Positions 41,461-55,166 of a stretch of DNA of 64,000 nucleotides are shown here, piece after piece. The DNA is from Microplitis mediator. Lineage: Eukaryota; Arthropoda; Insecta; Hymenoptera; Braconidae. Location of the stretch: the NCBI RefSeq assembly GCF_029852145.1, contig NC_079979.1:20843901-20907900 (forward strand). The letters run 5' to 3'. The first letter of the stretch is position 1. Every line of letters begins with the position of its first letter. The position numbers were made by a program, and so were the translations under genes. Under the pieces are notes generated by a model. That model had not been told where the DNA came from, did not search any database, and was given only the letters and a program-made list of their open reading frames with translations.

Positions 41461-42150
41461 AATAGCTAGACATAGCTAGACTTGGTTAAACATTAGAGTT
41501 AGACAACCCAACAGCGACAATTATTTTACTCAATGACCATTTATTTTTTAATTTCCACGGAACATGTTACCCTTTTTTTCTTCATTCATTAATCCCTGAC
41601 GTATTTGTAAAAAGATATATATATATATACATTCTTTAATGTGTGTATAAATGTGAATGAAAAGTTCCATTCATGCGTTCATTCTCCATTACCTCTTTCT
41701 TTTTCTTACTCAACAGAGAGAAAAAGAGAATCAACACAAGTGTATATAAACTGTTTGTTGCACTGTGGTGTACAGGTACTATACACGCCTCTACAAAGAT
41801 TCTGCGCTTGCGAATCACGACTGCACACGCACACATACACACACGCACACTTGTGATCACCATTGATGATTACGCACAGTAAGTTTCAATTTTTTGTTAT
41901 CAAGCAGCAGCAGTAGCAGCAGCAGCAAAAACATTGTCATCAGTTAGTTTATTTCGTGAGCCACTCACGTTACTTAACATCATCCAACATTTATTATATA
42001 GATATTTTAAAATATATATCAATATAAGTAATGAATAAAATGAAAAATGGTGTAAAGCATTATGTGACAAATAAAATCTGGATAAAAGATCGAAAATCGA
42101 TGAGTACTAATACATATAAACACAGGCACCAGCTATAATCGGCATCACTT

Positions 42151-42174
42151 TGATCAACGAGCACACGTTGATCA
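42151..42174. other. Perfect 9-bp inverted repeat
   Basis: TGATCAACG, six bases, then CGTTGATCA. The stem is too short for a canonical microRNA precursor; it could be a protein-binding palindrome. Confidence 0.4.
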
Positions 42175-42889
42175 TCGGTTCATGATACCGTCGCTCTTCT
42201 CCGGGTCTCTTTTCAATGCGATGAGATATTGAATTCCTTATTCGGTTGATTCGTTTTATACTGATTATCCGGGAACAGATTCATATGCTCATATATATAT
42301 AAAATTTATAGTATATATTGTACGTATGTTCATGAGCTTTTATAACGGCCATTAATTTAATACAAACAAAATTGTCGTAAGTCGTATAGATCAATAGATA
42401 TAACATATATTTATGTATTTATGTAAACATATTAACAAGACAAATGCCGGATATTTTATTTTATCAAAGAATACATATAAATATATTTCTTTCTTTTTTA
42501 ACTTAAAACGTAACATAAGTTTTTTTCCTCTTTTTTTATTGAAAAATTGATTTATGTGAGAATGAAATATAGTTAATTAATTTTCTCTCATAAATGTGGA
42601 TTATGAAATATAATAGACGATGAATCTTAAATGTATATATATATATATACGGTACGGTAAGTAACGGATTAAAATGAGCGATTGCTAGTAAGAAAATAAT
42701 AAAAAAAGTAAATATGTTTGTGTTATATGTATACATACTTAATAATTTATTCCCATTGGTAAGTACGACTACATCAAGTTAAAAGGTATTGCAATAGACC
42801 GATAGGTGTACCGAGATTCCAAGTGCATGGATGATTATTGTTATTATTATTTTATGTGTTATATGTTATATATATATTATTGTTGTTCA

Positions 42890-42944
42890 TTTATTCGTTT
42901 ATTCGTTTATTCGTTTATTCGTTTACTCGTTTATACTCGTTTAC
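42890..42944. repeat. (TTTATTCG)n tandem repeat
   Basis: About five 8-bp units followed by diverged copies. Confidence 0.8.
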
Positions 42945-43925
42945 CAGCATGTAGCAGTTGCAATAATAATAAAGCTTATTCGTGTACCCACGCAAAATGA
43001 ATTAGAATATGGTCACGTAATAATTTATGCACGATTTATGCAGGATCATTTATTTATATGTGTCAAGAGGACAAGAACAAGCTACAAGTATTAATGTATA
43101 TTACTTTTAAGACTGCTTATTTTTTCATAAATAGTAATAATAACTTTTTTTTTTTATTTATTCATTTATTTACGATGCAAGATTATTATTAATTGTCTAT
43201 ACTTTTGTATAATTTTTTTAAAATCAATTTTTTATGTTTTCTTCATTATAAAATATTTAATAGTAATAAAAGTCTTTTGTAGTAAACGAAAAAACATACA
43301 ACGATAATGTGTGTGTTTATGGTGTTGTCTATTAGAGTCTAAATAATAATATGAATAAATAAAAATTCCTATTATCATTTTTAATAATATTTTAAATTAT
43401 TAAATTTTGATCGATTTTGAGTTATTTTAAACCTGGATTTAATTTTAAGATCGCAATAACGGTTATTGAATATTTATATTTATTATCTTTTATCTAAATA
43501 TATTAAGTTATATAGCTCAAGTATGTGAAAAATATAAACATTTAACTAAACAGAGTTATCGTAGATCGATAATATGAACAAGCGCGATACTGGGGCATTA
43601 TTTAAGTTTATAAGTGAAATTTAAAAAATCAAACATTTATAAAGCTATTAATGATCTAAACTACTTTTGGTAGAGCTATAAAGATTGATTCTCTTTCTTA
43701 TTTACTTTTTTTTTTTTTTTCATTATTGCCAACTTTATTCTCATTCAATATATATATAATGAATTTAAAAATTAAAAAACTTGAAAGCCTCTTCACGTTT
43801 TCATAAATCGGAGCATTTGTGGCACATTCTTGGTACCGTTAGATTTATTTTTAATGTATATCATTAAAACCTAATAATAATAATAGAAGATAGTATTTTT
43901 ACATAGATAATAAATAAAAGCTTAC

Positions 43926-44007
43926 CATTTGTAATTCCATAACGTTTTATTATATTTTTATCTTTATGATAAATATTTTTGTAATTTTCATTTGTCCATG
44001 CAACCAT
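43926..44007 (-). CDS. Candidate distal first exon of the nuclear-protein gene
   Basis: On the minus strand an ATG at 44007 opens 27 codons plus one base (starting MVAWTNENYKNIYHK) and ends exactly at a strong GTAAGC donor. An in-frame stop lies just upstream of the ATG. The phase (1) matches the acceptor of the common exon at 32491, so it could be an alternative N-terminus spliced over about 11.4 kb. A GC-rich, promoter-like block lies immediately upstream (44150-44640). No other minus-strand gene lies between it and 34021. The link is inferred from phase and position only. Confidence 0.4.
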
Positions 44008-44149
44008 TAAAAATAAATCACCTTATCACTTTTTCATTTAAATAACACGAGTTAATATTATTAATATAATAGTTAATTAAATATTTATGCACTATTTACA
44101 TTACTTGTAAAAATAATAAACACGTGTTTATTACTGAAATATAAATAAA

Positions 44150-44640
44150 TCAAATCATCGTAACGATTGCAATTGTCTGGTGTGAGATCAGCGGCAACAC
44201 GAGATATATCAGATATACTTATATAAAACTTATCAGTTTAAGGTTTGAGCAACTAACCGATTTAATCTTGAATCGATTCAATTCGATTATTTGATAGGAC
44301 ACGACGTTTCAGGTATATAGTGATACGGTGATACGCCGATGTGAAATGAGCTTGGAGCTTAGTAGTATTTACTTAGAGTTTAGAGGGTTTTGAGTAGAGT
44401 GTTACTTATGTTATGTGTACAAGTTTAAAAGATGAGAAAGTATAGAATAGGATAGGAGTAGTCGGAGTAGTCGGAGTAGCCGGAGTAGTAACGTGCAGAA
44501 CGTGCACAGCCCACGAATGTTATTCGATATCTGAGTCTCTGATGGCATAGCCGTTCGGAAGACCTCGGTCACTCTCGGATTTTATCGGTCGATCGACGAT
44601 CGGCGCTTACGGCGCTTACCGCGTTTACCAATCACCATTT
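44150..44640 (-). promoter_or_regulatory. GC-rich promoter candidate, minus strand
   Basis: Contains a GC-richer stretch at about 44440-44630 with many CpGs (CGATCGACGATCGG near 44590) and a 9-bp tandem repeat GGAGTAGTC at 44455-44490. It lies just upstream of the candidate exon 44007-43926. Composition in an AT-rich genome suggests a promoter or 5'UTR. Confidence 0.35.
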
Positions 44641-46830
44641 CTCGTATTCGTATTCTCTTTTGTTTTACCGGTTAAATCACTAAATTTACTCCCTCTGTCA
44701 TTACTACTCATTACTTGGAAAATTTTCATTTTCTAATATAACAGTAACTCTAATAATAAATTATATATATTTAATAAGAATGCGGAGACATCTTTGGCCT
44801 CGGTGGGCGACAGTGAGGCCAACAAGTCAATATGTACAATAGTACACATATTTCTTCTGACTCACATAAAATATAATACATAAATTAGTAAATGTAATGG
44901 AGTAATCGAATTTTTCATCCGGCCAAAGTTCTCATATATAATGTGTAATTTATTATTGTAACTAAGAGTAAGACCAAAACTAACACCAATACTAAGACGA
45001 TTATGATTATAATCGTGTACTTCCGTTCAATTTAAAACATTTATGTATATGATGAAAGATGGAATGCTCCGTATTCTCTTTGACTAAGCGCCTTTGCGCC
45101 TTTACACAATTACGTAATTCATTACAAACTTTATTACTCGTCACGGTAAATGATGACAGCTACCGAAGCAAGTGTTGATATCACTTTTTTCAACCGTAAC
45201 ATCATCCTAGTTTAATCATCTTTTATTTTAAATCTTTATCTATAAACTGTAAAGAAAAAAATTATAAATTTTTATATATCATTTATTTTATTATTATTAG
45301 TATATACAAGTAGTATAGAATAACGAGTTACATATACATACATACAGACATACTTTAATGTACAATGTACATACAATACAAATAGACGTGAATCTTGAAT
45401 TCGGTATTATAATATATATATGTATATATATGATACTTAAGTCTTGTAGGCTTATCAGCCTCGCCTTTAAAAGGCTGCATACCCTTTTAGTTAATATTCT
45501 TTTAACATAAATGTTGACAATAATTATTGATAAAAAAAAAAAAAAATCATAAATGAAGTAAAATAAAATTAGATATATTGTATCCTTGAAGGATTTAAAA
45601 ATATATAAGAGTTCAACGGACTCGTAAACTTTTAATCTTTATTAAATATTTTAAACTTTAAATTAGAAATAAAATTAAAAGGAATAGTTATGAAGATAAT
45701 TATTTGAATAAAGTATAACTTTAATCGATCCTGTTTAATATTCAGTAGATAAAATTTAAAAATCGTTGTTTAAACTTTGTATCTTTCTGTTGATTCTGTT
45801 TTATAGTTAATCAAGTCCACACCTCGTTAACTTTCTCAACTGCAACTGTATTATACTATTACCAAGACTAGTTATAAGATATAAAATATATATATATATA
45901 ATACACTGTGTACATTACAGTAACAGCTGAATTACAAAATCACACTGAAATAGCAGGAAGCAATAACAATATTGCTTACAAGATTTAGTTTTTTCTTAAA
46001 ATCAAAAAAATTTTTTTAGCAAAATAAAGAGCGAAAGTTGCTGCAAAGCTTGAACTTAAAAAATCATGACAACATTTACGTTTGTTATGTCAGCGGTTCC
46101 ACGCACCTGTTGCTTGATAAATGTCATTTAATATCCTATAATCCGTCAGCTGACATTGTTTTTTAATTTTTTTTATGGCTTGACTCAGATTTTAGATAAA
46201 TAGAAAAAAATTACGTATTGTGAACTTTTCCAAATCAAAAGGTTTAATGGTTAATTAAGGTGTTTTAATTCTAAATACAAAATCACTTGGTTGTTTTATT
46301 ATTTATCACTGTGTGGATTATCTCTTAACTTTACTCTAAAATCACAACAAAAAATAATAATAATAATAACAGTAATAATGGTACATATATTTTACGTAGG
46401 CTTAAATAAATGGATTATTAAAAAAGAGAGTCGGAAAGCTGTCAATTGATACTCACAGATAAATACTATATTTTATTCATTATAATTTAATTCTATCTTT
46501 ATAATGTATTATTTGTATACTACGATTAGTAACGATAAATTATTATCTTACATGCATATATTTATTAATTTTATAACAAACTGTGACTTGTATATACGTG
46601 ATATATGAGATATATGAGAATATCTGTGCTATTAAAATAATATATTATTTATTTTGGCAAATTAAAGTACAATTAAAAATAAAATAATTTTCAGCTAATG
46701 TATGTGTAAATCCTCCAAGAAAGTCTATCCTTGCAAATAACTATAGATATACTTGCGAGTATTTATAAATACTTAAAAGATAAAAAATAATATAATGTAG
46801 CCCTGACCGCCCTTACCCGTTGTAGAGCTT

Positions 46831-46865
46831 ATGATCAGTTATGATCAGTTATGATCAGTTATGAT
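46831..46865. repeat. 10-bp tandem repeat (ATGATCAGTT)
   Basis: Three perfect copies plus a partial fourth. Confidence 0.85.
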
Positions 46866-47226
46866 GGTCATGATACACACCTACCTATTCATTGGTCTTA
46901 TGTCTCTCATGCGTCTCATGTAACGATAGAGTTTATGAACGTATTCAAGCGTATTGCTCTTAACTTTCCATACGTTTCATACCGGACAAATTTTTAAACC
47001 GCAAGTTTTTTTAACAGAGTGGGATAACCAGAAGCGCCTACACAAATACATAAATACATAAATACATAAATACAAGTACACACGATACGAGCCATATAAC
47101 AAACCATAAAGTTGTATGAAATTGTATAAGGTTGTATGGTGTTTCGACTGGTTAGGTATAAATTAAATGTTTCACTCTACCCACGCACTTTTTATCATAT
47201 GCTATGTACTGCTCAGTACTCCTACC

Positions 47227-47270
47227 TTTTGCTTTTGCTTTTGCTTTTGCTGTTGCTTTTGCTGTTGCAG
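47227..47270. repeat. (TTTTGC)n tandem repeat
   Basis: Six-base units TTTTGC with TGTTGC variants, about seven copies. Confidence 0.8.
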
Positions 47271-48710
47271 CATTACATATTTATTTATTCATTTTTAATT
47301 TATGCTTGTTATATATAATTATTGATCTAAAAATAAATTACCGTTTAAAAAAAAATATCATTTCTAATTGATAAAAAAATAAATAAAACTCAAAAGAATA
47401 AAAATATTAAATACTCGTCGTATTTTTTTTTCTTTTTTTTTATTTGATATATCTACTGTACAATAAAACACTTAAATTTAATTTAATATATAATACATAT
47501 TCATCATGTATTGATATAATGGAAAATTATTTTTGGTTGTATATTATCGAAATTAAATCTCATATTTATAAATTTAGCTAAATAGTTTTATTAAATCATA
47601 TATGTACTTTTACTGTATACAATATACATATTTCACATTAAATAAATTAACTAGAGTACCTTTTTGTTACAAGTTTAATTATTAATTTAAACAAATAATT
47701 AATCTCAATAAATTTTTGAATTTATGAAATAAATTAATCAGTTAATTAAATAACTAATAAATTTTATTGAGCTACTAATTTTTTATTATTTGGCATCAAT
47801 ACAATACAAACAAATTGCACGTATTATTTTTATAAATTAAAAAAATTAAACAACTAATGTGCAGTTTATGAACTGAATAATATTAAATTATAAAATATTT
47901 GTAATTGAGATAAAATAAAATATACAGTATCACACAAAATTATTGCTACGTTTTTTATATAAAATAATTTATCATATAGCTCAATTCATTATAAATTATA
48001 AATCATAATTGGTTATTTTTTTTTTTCATATCTTATATAAAGTAATTATTATCATTTGACAATTATTATTTTAATTTACGACTACTTTATTAAATAATAT
48101 ATAAAGAGCCTATAAAATAAAAAATAACATATGGCATATGAAAATTTAAAAGGTTGAATTTTTTTTTTTTTCGAGTATGGCCTTATTAGCCGTTAATAAA
48201 TATTAAATATATTGTCTAATTCTTAATAAAATATGTTGGCATTTATAATTACGTTTTCGTTACTTGACAAATTTATCATAAAGTTTTTAAAAAGCCATAA
48301 AAATTAATTGAGTATATTTTCTCATTGTAACTGATATAATAAAATAAAACTAAAAAAAAGGGTATATTAAAAATGTCATGTTAAAATTTCATAAAATCAC
48401 AATTGCTATTACTTAGACAGTTATAACTAGAATAATAATATCTTTGGTTGGATCCAAGACAAGATTTACCTGACATAGCAATTACATATAAATATTATTA
48501 ATTATTATTTTTAAATGTTACTTTTGCTAGAAACATTTATTTTTAATAATTACACTGGACAGTCTTTAATCAACGCAACAAGTTTCACTAGATAGATAGA
48601 TTCCCATTTAATTATCTTATTATTATTAACAATATTTTATTATTTTAATTTATGTTGTGGTTCCTCAGATAACAATTATATATTATCGATACTATTTTAG
48701 TCTTTTAAAA

Positions 48711-49928
48711 TTAACATATACTTGAAATTCCATGAGTTAAACTTTTTTCAAGGACTATGTGAAATTCACTTAACGGCTCCAAAATGTGAATAAGAAAATT
48801 TAACAATGTTTGATTTTTCAAAAATGATGTATCTTCATACATTTCAGCTGTTGATCGTGCATCACTCATTGGACGTAACATTGGATGAAGAAGTTGTTCC
48901 CTTGCAGCTAAACATATAAATAACTGAAATTTTCCATCTTTTCCTAAAGTATGACTAAAAGTATTTATTTGGTCAATAAGATGACAATAACAACGTAATA
49001 TTGTAAATTTTTTATTATTTTCAGCATAAAGTTTTCTATCATTATCTTTATTTAATCTCTTTGAGTATTGATCCATTTCTTCCAACAATGACATTTCAAA
49101 ATTTTCTTTAACTCTGATAAAATAATCCCATAAATAAAAATTTTTACCAAATATACGTTGATTTTTAAATCCATACAAAAATGTTTGTTCCAATGATGGT
49201 ACAAGTCCGCCTTCTCCACACAATAAAGCAGTAAGTGATCCATCTTGATGATCACGTCGATAATGAAATTTAACAATAGCATTAACAGCTTCACCCAATA
49301 CATGCTGTAATTCATCTGATGATAAATTTTGTTTATTACGTGGTATACTTGGTGATCTACATCGTGGTGGAGTTGAACAAGTTTCAACAAGTTCATCATT
49401 ATCAATATTTTTCGGTACCAAACCACCAACAAGTAATCTTTCAGTAGAACCATCATCTATACCTCGTCCAAGCCAACGACCACATGGAAATTTAAATGTA
49501 TGTCCAGTAACTTCATTACGTACAACAACATGCTCAACCATCCATTTAGGTGATAAACCACTGTTATCATGACCTATTCTTAATGTTGATAAAACTCCAA
49601 GATTTTTATGATGAAATACAAATTCCAATGCTCCTTTTGGTATTGACACTGGATTTGTTTCACATAATGTACCTGATATAACAATCCATCCATTTGCTGA
49701 AGTTGTTGCAGCGCTGGCTTTTCTACTGGGAAATATTATAACACGATAAGGTAATTTTGTTGTAGGATAATTATTTGTAAAACAAAAATAATCAACAGCA
49801 TTCAAAGTCAGTAAATGATACAAAAATTGTTCTTTTTCTTCTTCACATCGAAGAAATGCTGATCGTTTATATTGATTTCTAAAAAACAACATGAAAAAAA
49901 AAACAATTTTTAATTATTATTATTATTA

Positions 49929-49969
<41 letters not shown>

Positions 49970-52900
49970 CCTCAATAATGTAGTATTGGTTAGTAGAGTC
50001 TTTAAATGTCGTGAGAGTAGTTTCTTTTCAAGTGCAAGTCTAACCCATGCCCTTGCATAACCAATCTGGGTTTTTATTTCAGTCATAGCTTGTACATTTC
50101 GAATATCGAATATTAAAGAATCTGGAAGAGGTCTCAACTGTTCAGGGCCTATTGATTTTCTTTCCCCAGTTGATGATCTGTTTCTATCTGCTGTTCCTCT
50201 TGTTGGAGATACGTCAGTTTCTAATGCCAAATTCGATAAATCTGTACCAAAAAAAAAAAAAAAAATATTATCCATAAATTTTTCATTGAATTAAAAAAAA
50301 AATATTTAAATTATCATATTGACAAACATTGCATAACATAACAAACATATAACAAAAAAAATATTGAACAAGCTTATATATTTTAACATACATGCTTCAT
50401 GCATATTACAATTTCACATTATTATTTAAACCCATTTTTAAATTGTAATATATATATAATATTGGATGCATAATGGTTATTGTATTTGTTGTTTTTTTTT
50501 TTCATATATATGCATCACAAGACTATTGGAGCACACATTTAAAATTTACCATTAAGATTTTCCTTGATATAAGAAGCTATCTCATATATATTTCTCTTTT
50601 TTATTGATGATAATAGACGATCCTTCAATGTGAAAGATTTATTTGATGGTTTTGTGTCTAGTTAAACATAAAAATTTGAACAAAAAAAAAATAATAATAA
50701 TAATAATAATAACAACTACAATAAATTATATAACAATACTGTCATGCCTTGAATATAAGAATAATAATAAAAAACAAATATTGTTGTGCAATTAACAATA
50801 CAATTTAAAATCGTGTACATAAAAAAATTACTATGATACTATATTTACACAATGGTGATAATAATTTAACACTATTTAGTGTTAAAATTTTATCATACAT
50901 TCTACTACACTGGACTATATAGTAAAATGATAACTAAATCTCGTTGTAGTTTATAAAAATATAAATATATAATGAATTTGTATTAATGACGTACAATCAA
51001 GCCGCTTCCGTAGAACGCACCAAGCTAACGCTGCATTATATTATAATTAATATATAAACATTGAATTTACATTTATAAAGCTTAGATTATTTAAATTTAA
51101 CATCAAGTAAATATTAATAAATTAATTATTTATATTAAATTAATCGTCAAGACTTACCAGGAGACAAAAAATTTGGATCAATAGACTTGGCAGAGTCATT
51201 GCAATCTTCCAACTCTTGATACATTGATAAATGTGACCAAAGGGCACTTTTTCCTTGTTTATTTTGCAATCCATGACTCCAAACTCGCTCCAATAAATCA
51301 CAGAGACTGGCAACCAAAGTATTTTCCTCAACGTCTACTAGAGATTCAGTCCCATGGCCAAGAGCAACTGCTTCTGATCCCATTTTTTCAACCAACATTC
51401 GTTTTGTTTTAGATTTACAATCCTTAAAATAGTACATATATTTATTATTGATTATATATCCAAATATATGATCTATATACCTTAAGCAATTTTTCGACAA
51501 ATGTCCAATTAGCTTGAGCAATCAAAGCAGGGCTCATATCTGCCGAAAGTTTTGTTTGTGGTCGTGGAGATTGAGTTTCTTGAGGTATAGGTTGTTTTCC
51601 ATTTGTCTCTAAAGATTTCATCTTGTACTTCCACTGAGTTTGACCTTTTCTACTGCTATTTAAATTTAATTTTATTATTATTATTATTATTATAAATTTT
51701 ATATTTTTATTTTTATTTTTATATGTATATATCGTCACTATTTGTCACGTAAAAAAATTCTTACCGGAGTATACTGTTATCCAAAAAATTCAAGTATTGC
51801 AGATTAAAATAAAACGATAAAAGTTAACAAATATAAATATAGTTATTAAATATACAATAAACAAACCTTTGTGTTGGCTCTTTGTTGAGTGATACTGTAT
51901 CAAGAAGAGGAAAGCTTCTAAAGTAAGCAGCTCGATGTGGAAGTATTTCTGTTGGAGGATTTGCTTCAAAATCAACATTATTTAATTTATATTCCAATGA
52001 TTTTTGACTTTCCGTAACATTACTTGTAACTTGATAACGTGTCGAACGAATCATTCCATCACCAACTTTTTTTCTATAATTAAATTTAAGTAATAATAAT
52101 TATAATATGATATTATCGGTAATATAAATTTGTATAATATTAACTTTATTTGTGCGATTCTTAAATCAAAAATTTTAATATTAGAGTCCAATTGATTCCA
52201 CGATGACATAACTTTGGTATCAACAAGAGACGCAAACATTTGAGTCTCGATAAATCTCGATAGGAATGGCAAATGTTGAGCTGGTTGATCTGATAAAAAT
52301 GTTGCTTTATCAAATACATGCATACTATCTCGATTATTAAGCCATTCATCTTTATCCTGTAGTAATAATAATAATTATTATTAGTTAAATGATAATTTAA
52401 ATAAATAAATATAAACTTACTTGATTTGGATGTATTACAAAATGATCATAACCAGCAAATAATTGTACGAAACGATTTAAAAAAATTTCTCTGATAGCAT
52501 TATTAAATACAAGTGTCTGTTGGTATTCTTCTCTAGGTGTGAGTATTATATCTTCATCTTTGGTCATATTCTCAACAGCATCAATGTCATCTAAACTTAT
52601 TCCTGTTTTTTTGACAATATCAACAATCCTCTGCAATGCGTCAGACTGTGCTACTGCTGTTGTTGTTGATGTTGCTGTTGTTGTTGCTGTTGTTATATTA
52701 TTAGTATTTGTAGTACCTAATTTATTATCCCAATCCAAAACATCATGAAGGGAATGTTTTCTCCGTGGTATATGAAATCCAGAGCCAGGAAGTGTTAAAC
52801 TACTTGTCATTATATCTGAGTTTAAATAATTTATGACCATATTCTCAGTCCTGTTAAATAATAATAAAATTATTTATTTATTCATTTATTTATTTATTTT

Positions 52901-53621
52901 TAAATATATAAAACTTACTTTTCAAAATGGGGTATTTTGTACTTGTTTAAAAGTGTTCTAATTTCAGCAAGGAATTGCATTTTTCTTGGAAAAACTGGTA
53001 ACTCTTCTGGGAATTGACTAGTCTGTTTATCAATATCTACATAACAAAGATTTGCCTAACCACATGAAAAAAAAAAAAATATATATATATATTTATATAT
53101 GTAATTAATAATATTGATAATAATAAATATATATTACCTCACTGGCAATTTTTAAATTACTTCCTTCACTCTGTGCATGTAACCCCATAATAAAAGGTAC
53201 AGGAGCATCAAGAAAATGATGAAGACTTGCCGGTAATATGGGTACGTAAACGTGTTGCCACGTAAAGGGAAATAAAAGGGCAGTAATACATTCAGCAACA
53301 ACCATGAGTTTATGAAAATCAGTACTACGAATTAGTACTTGATTTTCAAGGAGTACACATGTAAATAATTGAATAACGATTTCAGGCCCAAGCCATGTAA
53401 ACAAATCTTTTATCGGATAATCAAGTAGAGGAAGTTCCGTGGACGGACAAGGATATAAAATAACAAGTTCCAATGGTGATTTTGCTGGTTCATCATTTGG
53501 AACAAAAAATTTCAGTGATTTTCCTGGTAATGGTACTGGTACATTATAAAGAAGATTATAAACATAAGATTCAAGACTTAATCCAGGTCCTGGATGTCTT
53601 GGAACACATCTATTAAAAAAA

Positions 53622-53663
<42 letters not shown>

Positions 53664-55118
53664 AAAAACAAAATGAATGTTAAATAATCCATACTTGTAA
53701 AGATTGGTTAGGAATGTACGAGCAGCGTGTAGATAAGGTTGCTGACACAGCAATGATATTGATTTGGTTACCAGCAATTTGTCTTTTGTTGAATCGTAAT
53801 AGGCCATGGCAGCCCCAGGCGAATGAGCAGACAATTTAAAATGTCTCGGCAATGATCTAGTATTATGTGGATCTTGGCCCTTTCTCGGTCTAAAAACAAA
53901 TTATAATTATCATATACTATATTGGTTATTTATTATTATTATTATTATTATTTAATACTCACACTGGCGGTGTTCCATTTTGTCCACTACTTAGCTCTGT
54001 TATAAACATAGCCTGGAGAGTTTGCATTGCCGCACAAATTTTTCGATTCCGGCATTCTTCAAAAAATACCAAACTAAATCCATAAGTTCTACGACCATCT
54101 TCTTTGGTTAGGACGAATGAATGAAAGGACGGCTCAACTGAGTGCTTTTGCGTACGGAACCTGAGTCCACTTGGTAGACATAACTAAAATATAGATAAAC
54201 ATGAAGAAAACAGATAATTAAATAATTATTTAAAAAAAAAAAAAATAATTTACCATACAAACTGCATGCTCATCAAATGGATTCCAAGGTACTGAATCTG
54301 GATAATGTCCCAATACTTTGCTTTTGTAAGCACGATCTAATGGTGTACACTGCAATGAGTCTCCTGAAAACAATAAATAGTTAATTTTTTATACAATTAT
54401 TAAATACAAATTGTTAATATTTGATTTTTAATCTCGAGTGTCGACTGTTTGTTAGTATAAACATAATTATTAAACTATTATAACAAGAAAAACTGGAGAA
54501 CAGGGGATTTAATGCTAAAAGAGGCGACCTTTTATTTTTATTTATCTTAACACAAGTTCATGGACATCATTATATATATATATTAAATGAAAGAATGTAT
54601 TTATAAAATATGTATTACATATACCCTTTTTTGCATAATTTTTATATATCGCATAAAATTTATACCTTTAAAAGTTTATTCAAGCGTTTATTTATCTAGC
54701 GAAAATAATAAAATAATTTATTTATGCAAAGTGAAGGTTTCTGATGGCGATGATGATAATAACAGGAACAAAGTATTTATTCACAGCCATGAATTTTTAT
54801 TAATATATATATATGATCACTTTAGCTCAATTTTCTTCTTTATAATAATACAGTGATAAACTTAATAAATTTTCAACTACTTGATTAAAGCGCACGTTTG
54901 AAAAATTCTTCATACATTAAATAGTCTTATGTTAAATATGGCTATTTACACACTTTTTTTTATTTATTTATTTTTTTTTTAACTTCCCGCTAAGAAAATT
55001 GCAAATTTTCAAAAAAGGGAAGTTATTGGTTTCGGTCCGATTTTCGAAAATCGAGTTTTCATCAGATGTCGACGTTTTGAGGTCCTAGGAAACTATTCTG
55101 ACTATTCCCGGGTGGACG

Positions 55119-55166
<48 letters not shown>

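Larger units (their letters stand above)
37975..43925. other. Mostly non-coding region after the gustatory receptor
   Basis: AT-rich DNA with (TA)n and (ATT)n tracts. A pyrimidine-rich, less AT-biased stretch lies at 38330-38600. A GC-rich island is at 41315-41460 and a perfect hairpin at 42151-42174. If the exon at 43926-44007 belongs to the nuclear-protein gene, all of this is intron of that gene on the minus strand. No complete gene was supported. Confidence 0.5.
44641..48710. other. Gene-free region downstream of DENND5
   Basis: About 4 kb of AT-rich DNA. It contains small tandem repeats (46831-46865, 47044-47074, 47227-47270) and a pair of short hairpins at 45448-45475. The DENND5 3'UTR should occupy the part next to 48710. 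No coding exon supported. Confidence 0.55.

Noticed and set aside
42151..42174. Hairpin as a microRNA precursor
   Set aside because: A 9-bp stem is far shorter than a microRNA precursor stem and the flanks do not extend the pairing.
45448..45475. Two adjacent short hairpins
   Set aside because: Stems of only five base pairs; too weak to call an RNA element.
52539..52748. Plus-strand frame rich in V and A
   Set aside because: Antisense shadow of the Thr/Ala-rich DENND5 exon.
54587..54856. 89-codon plus-strand frame in DENND5 intron 1
   Set aside because: AT-rich chance frame without splice or family support.
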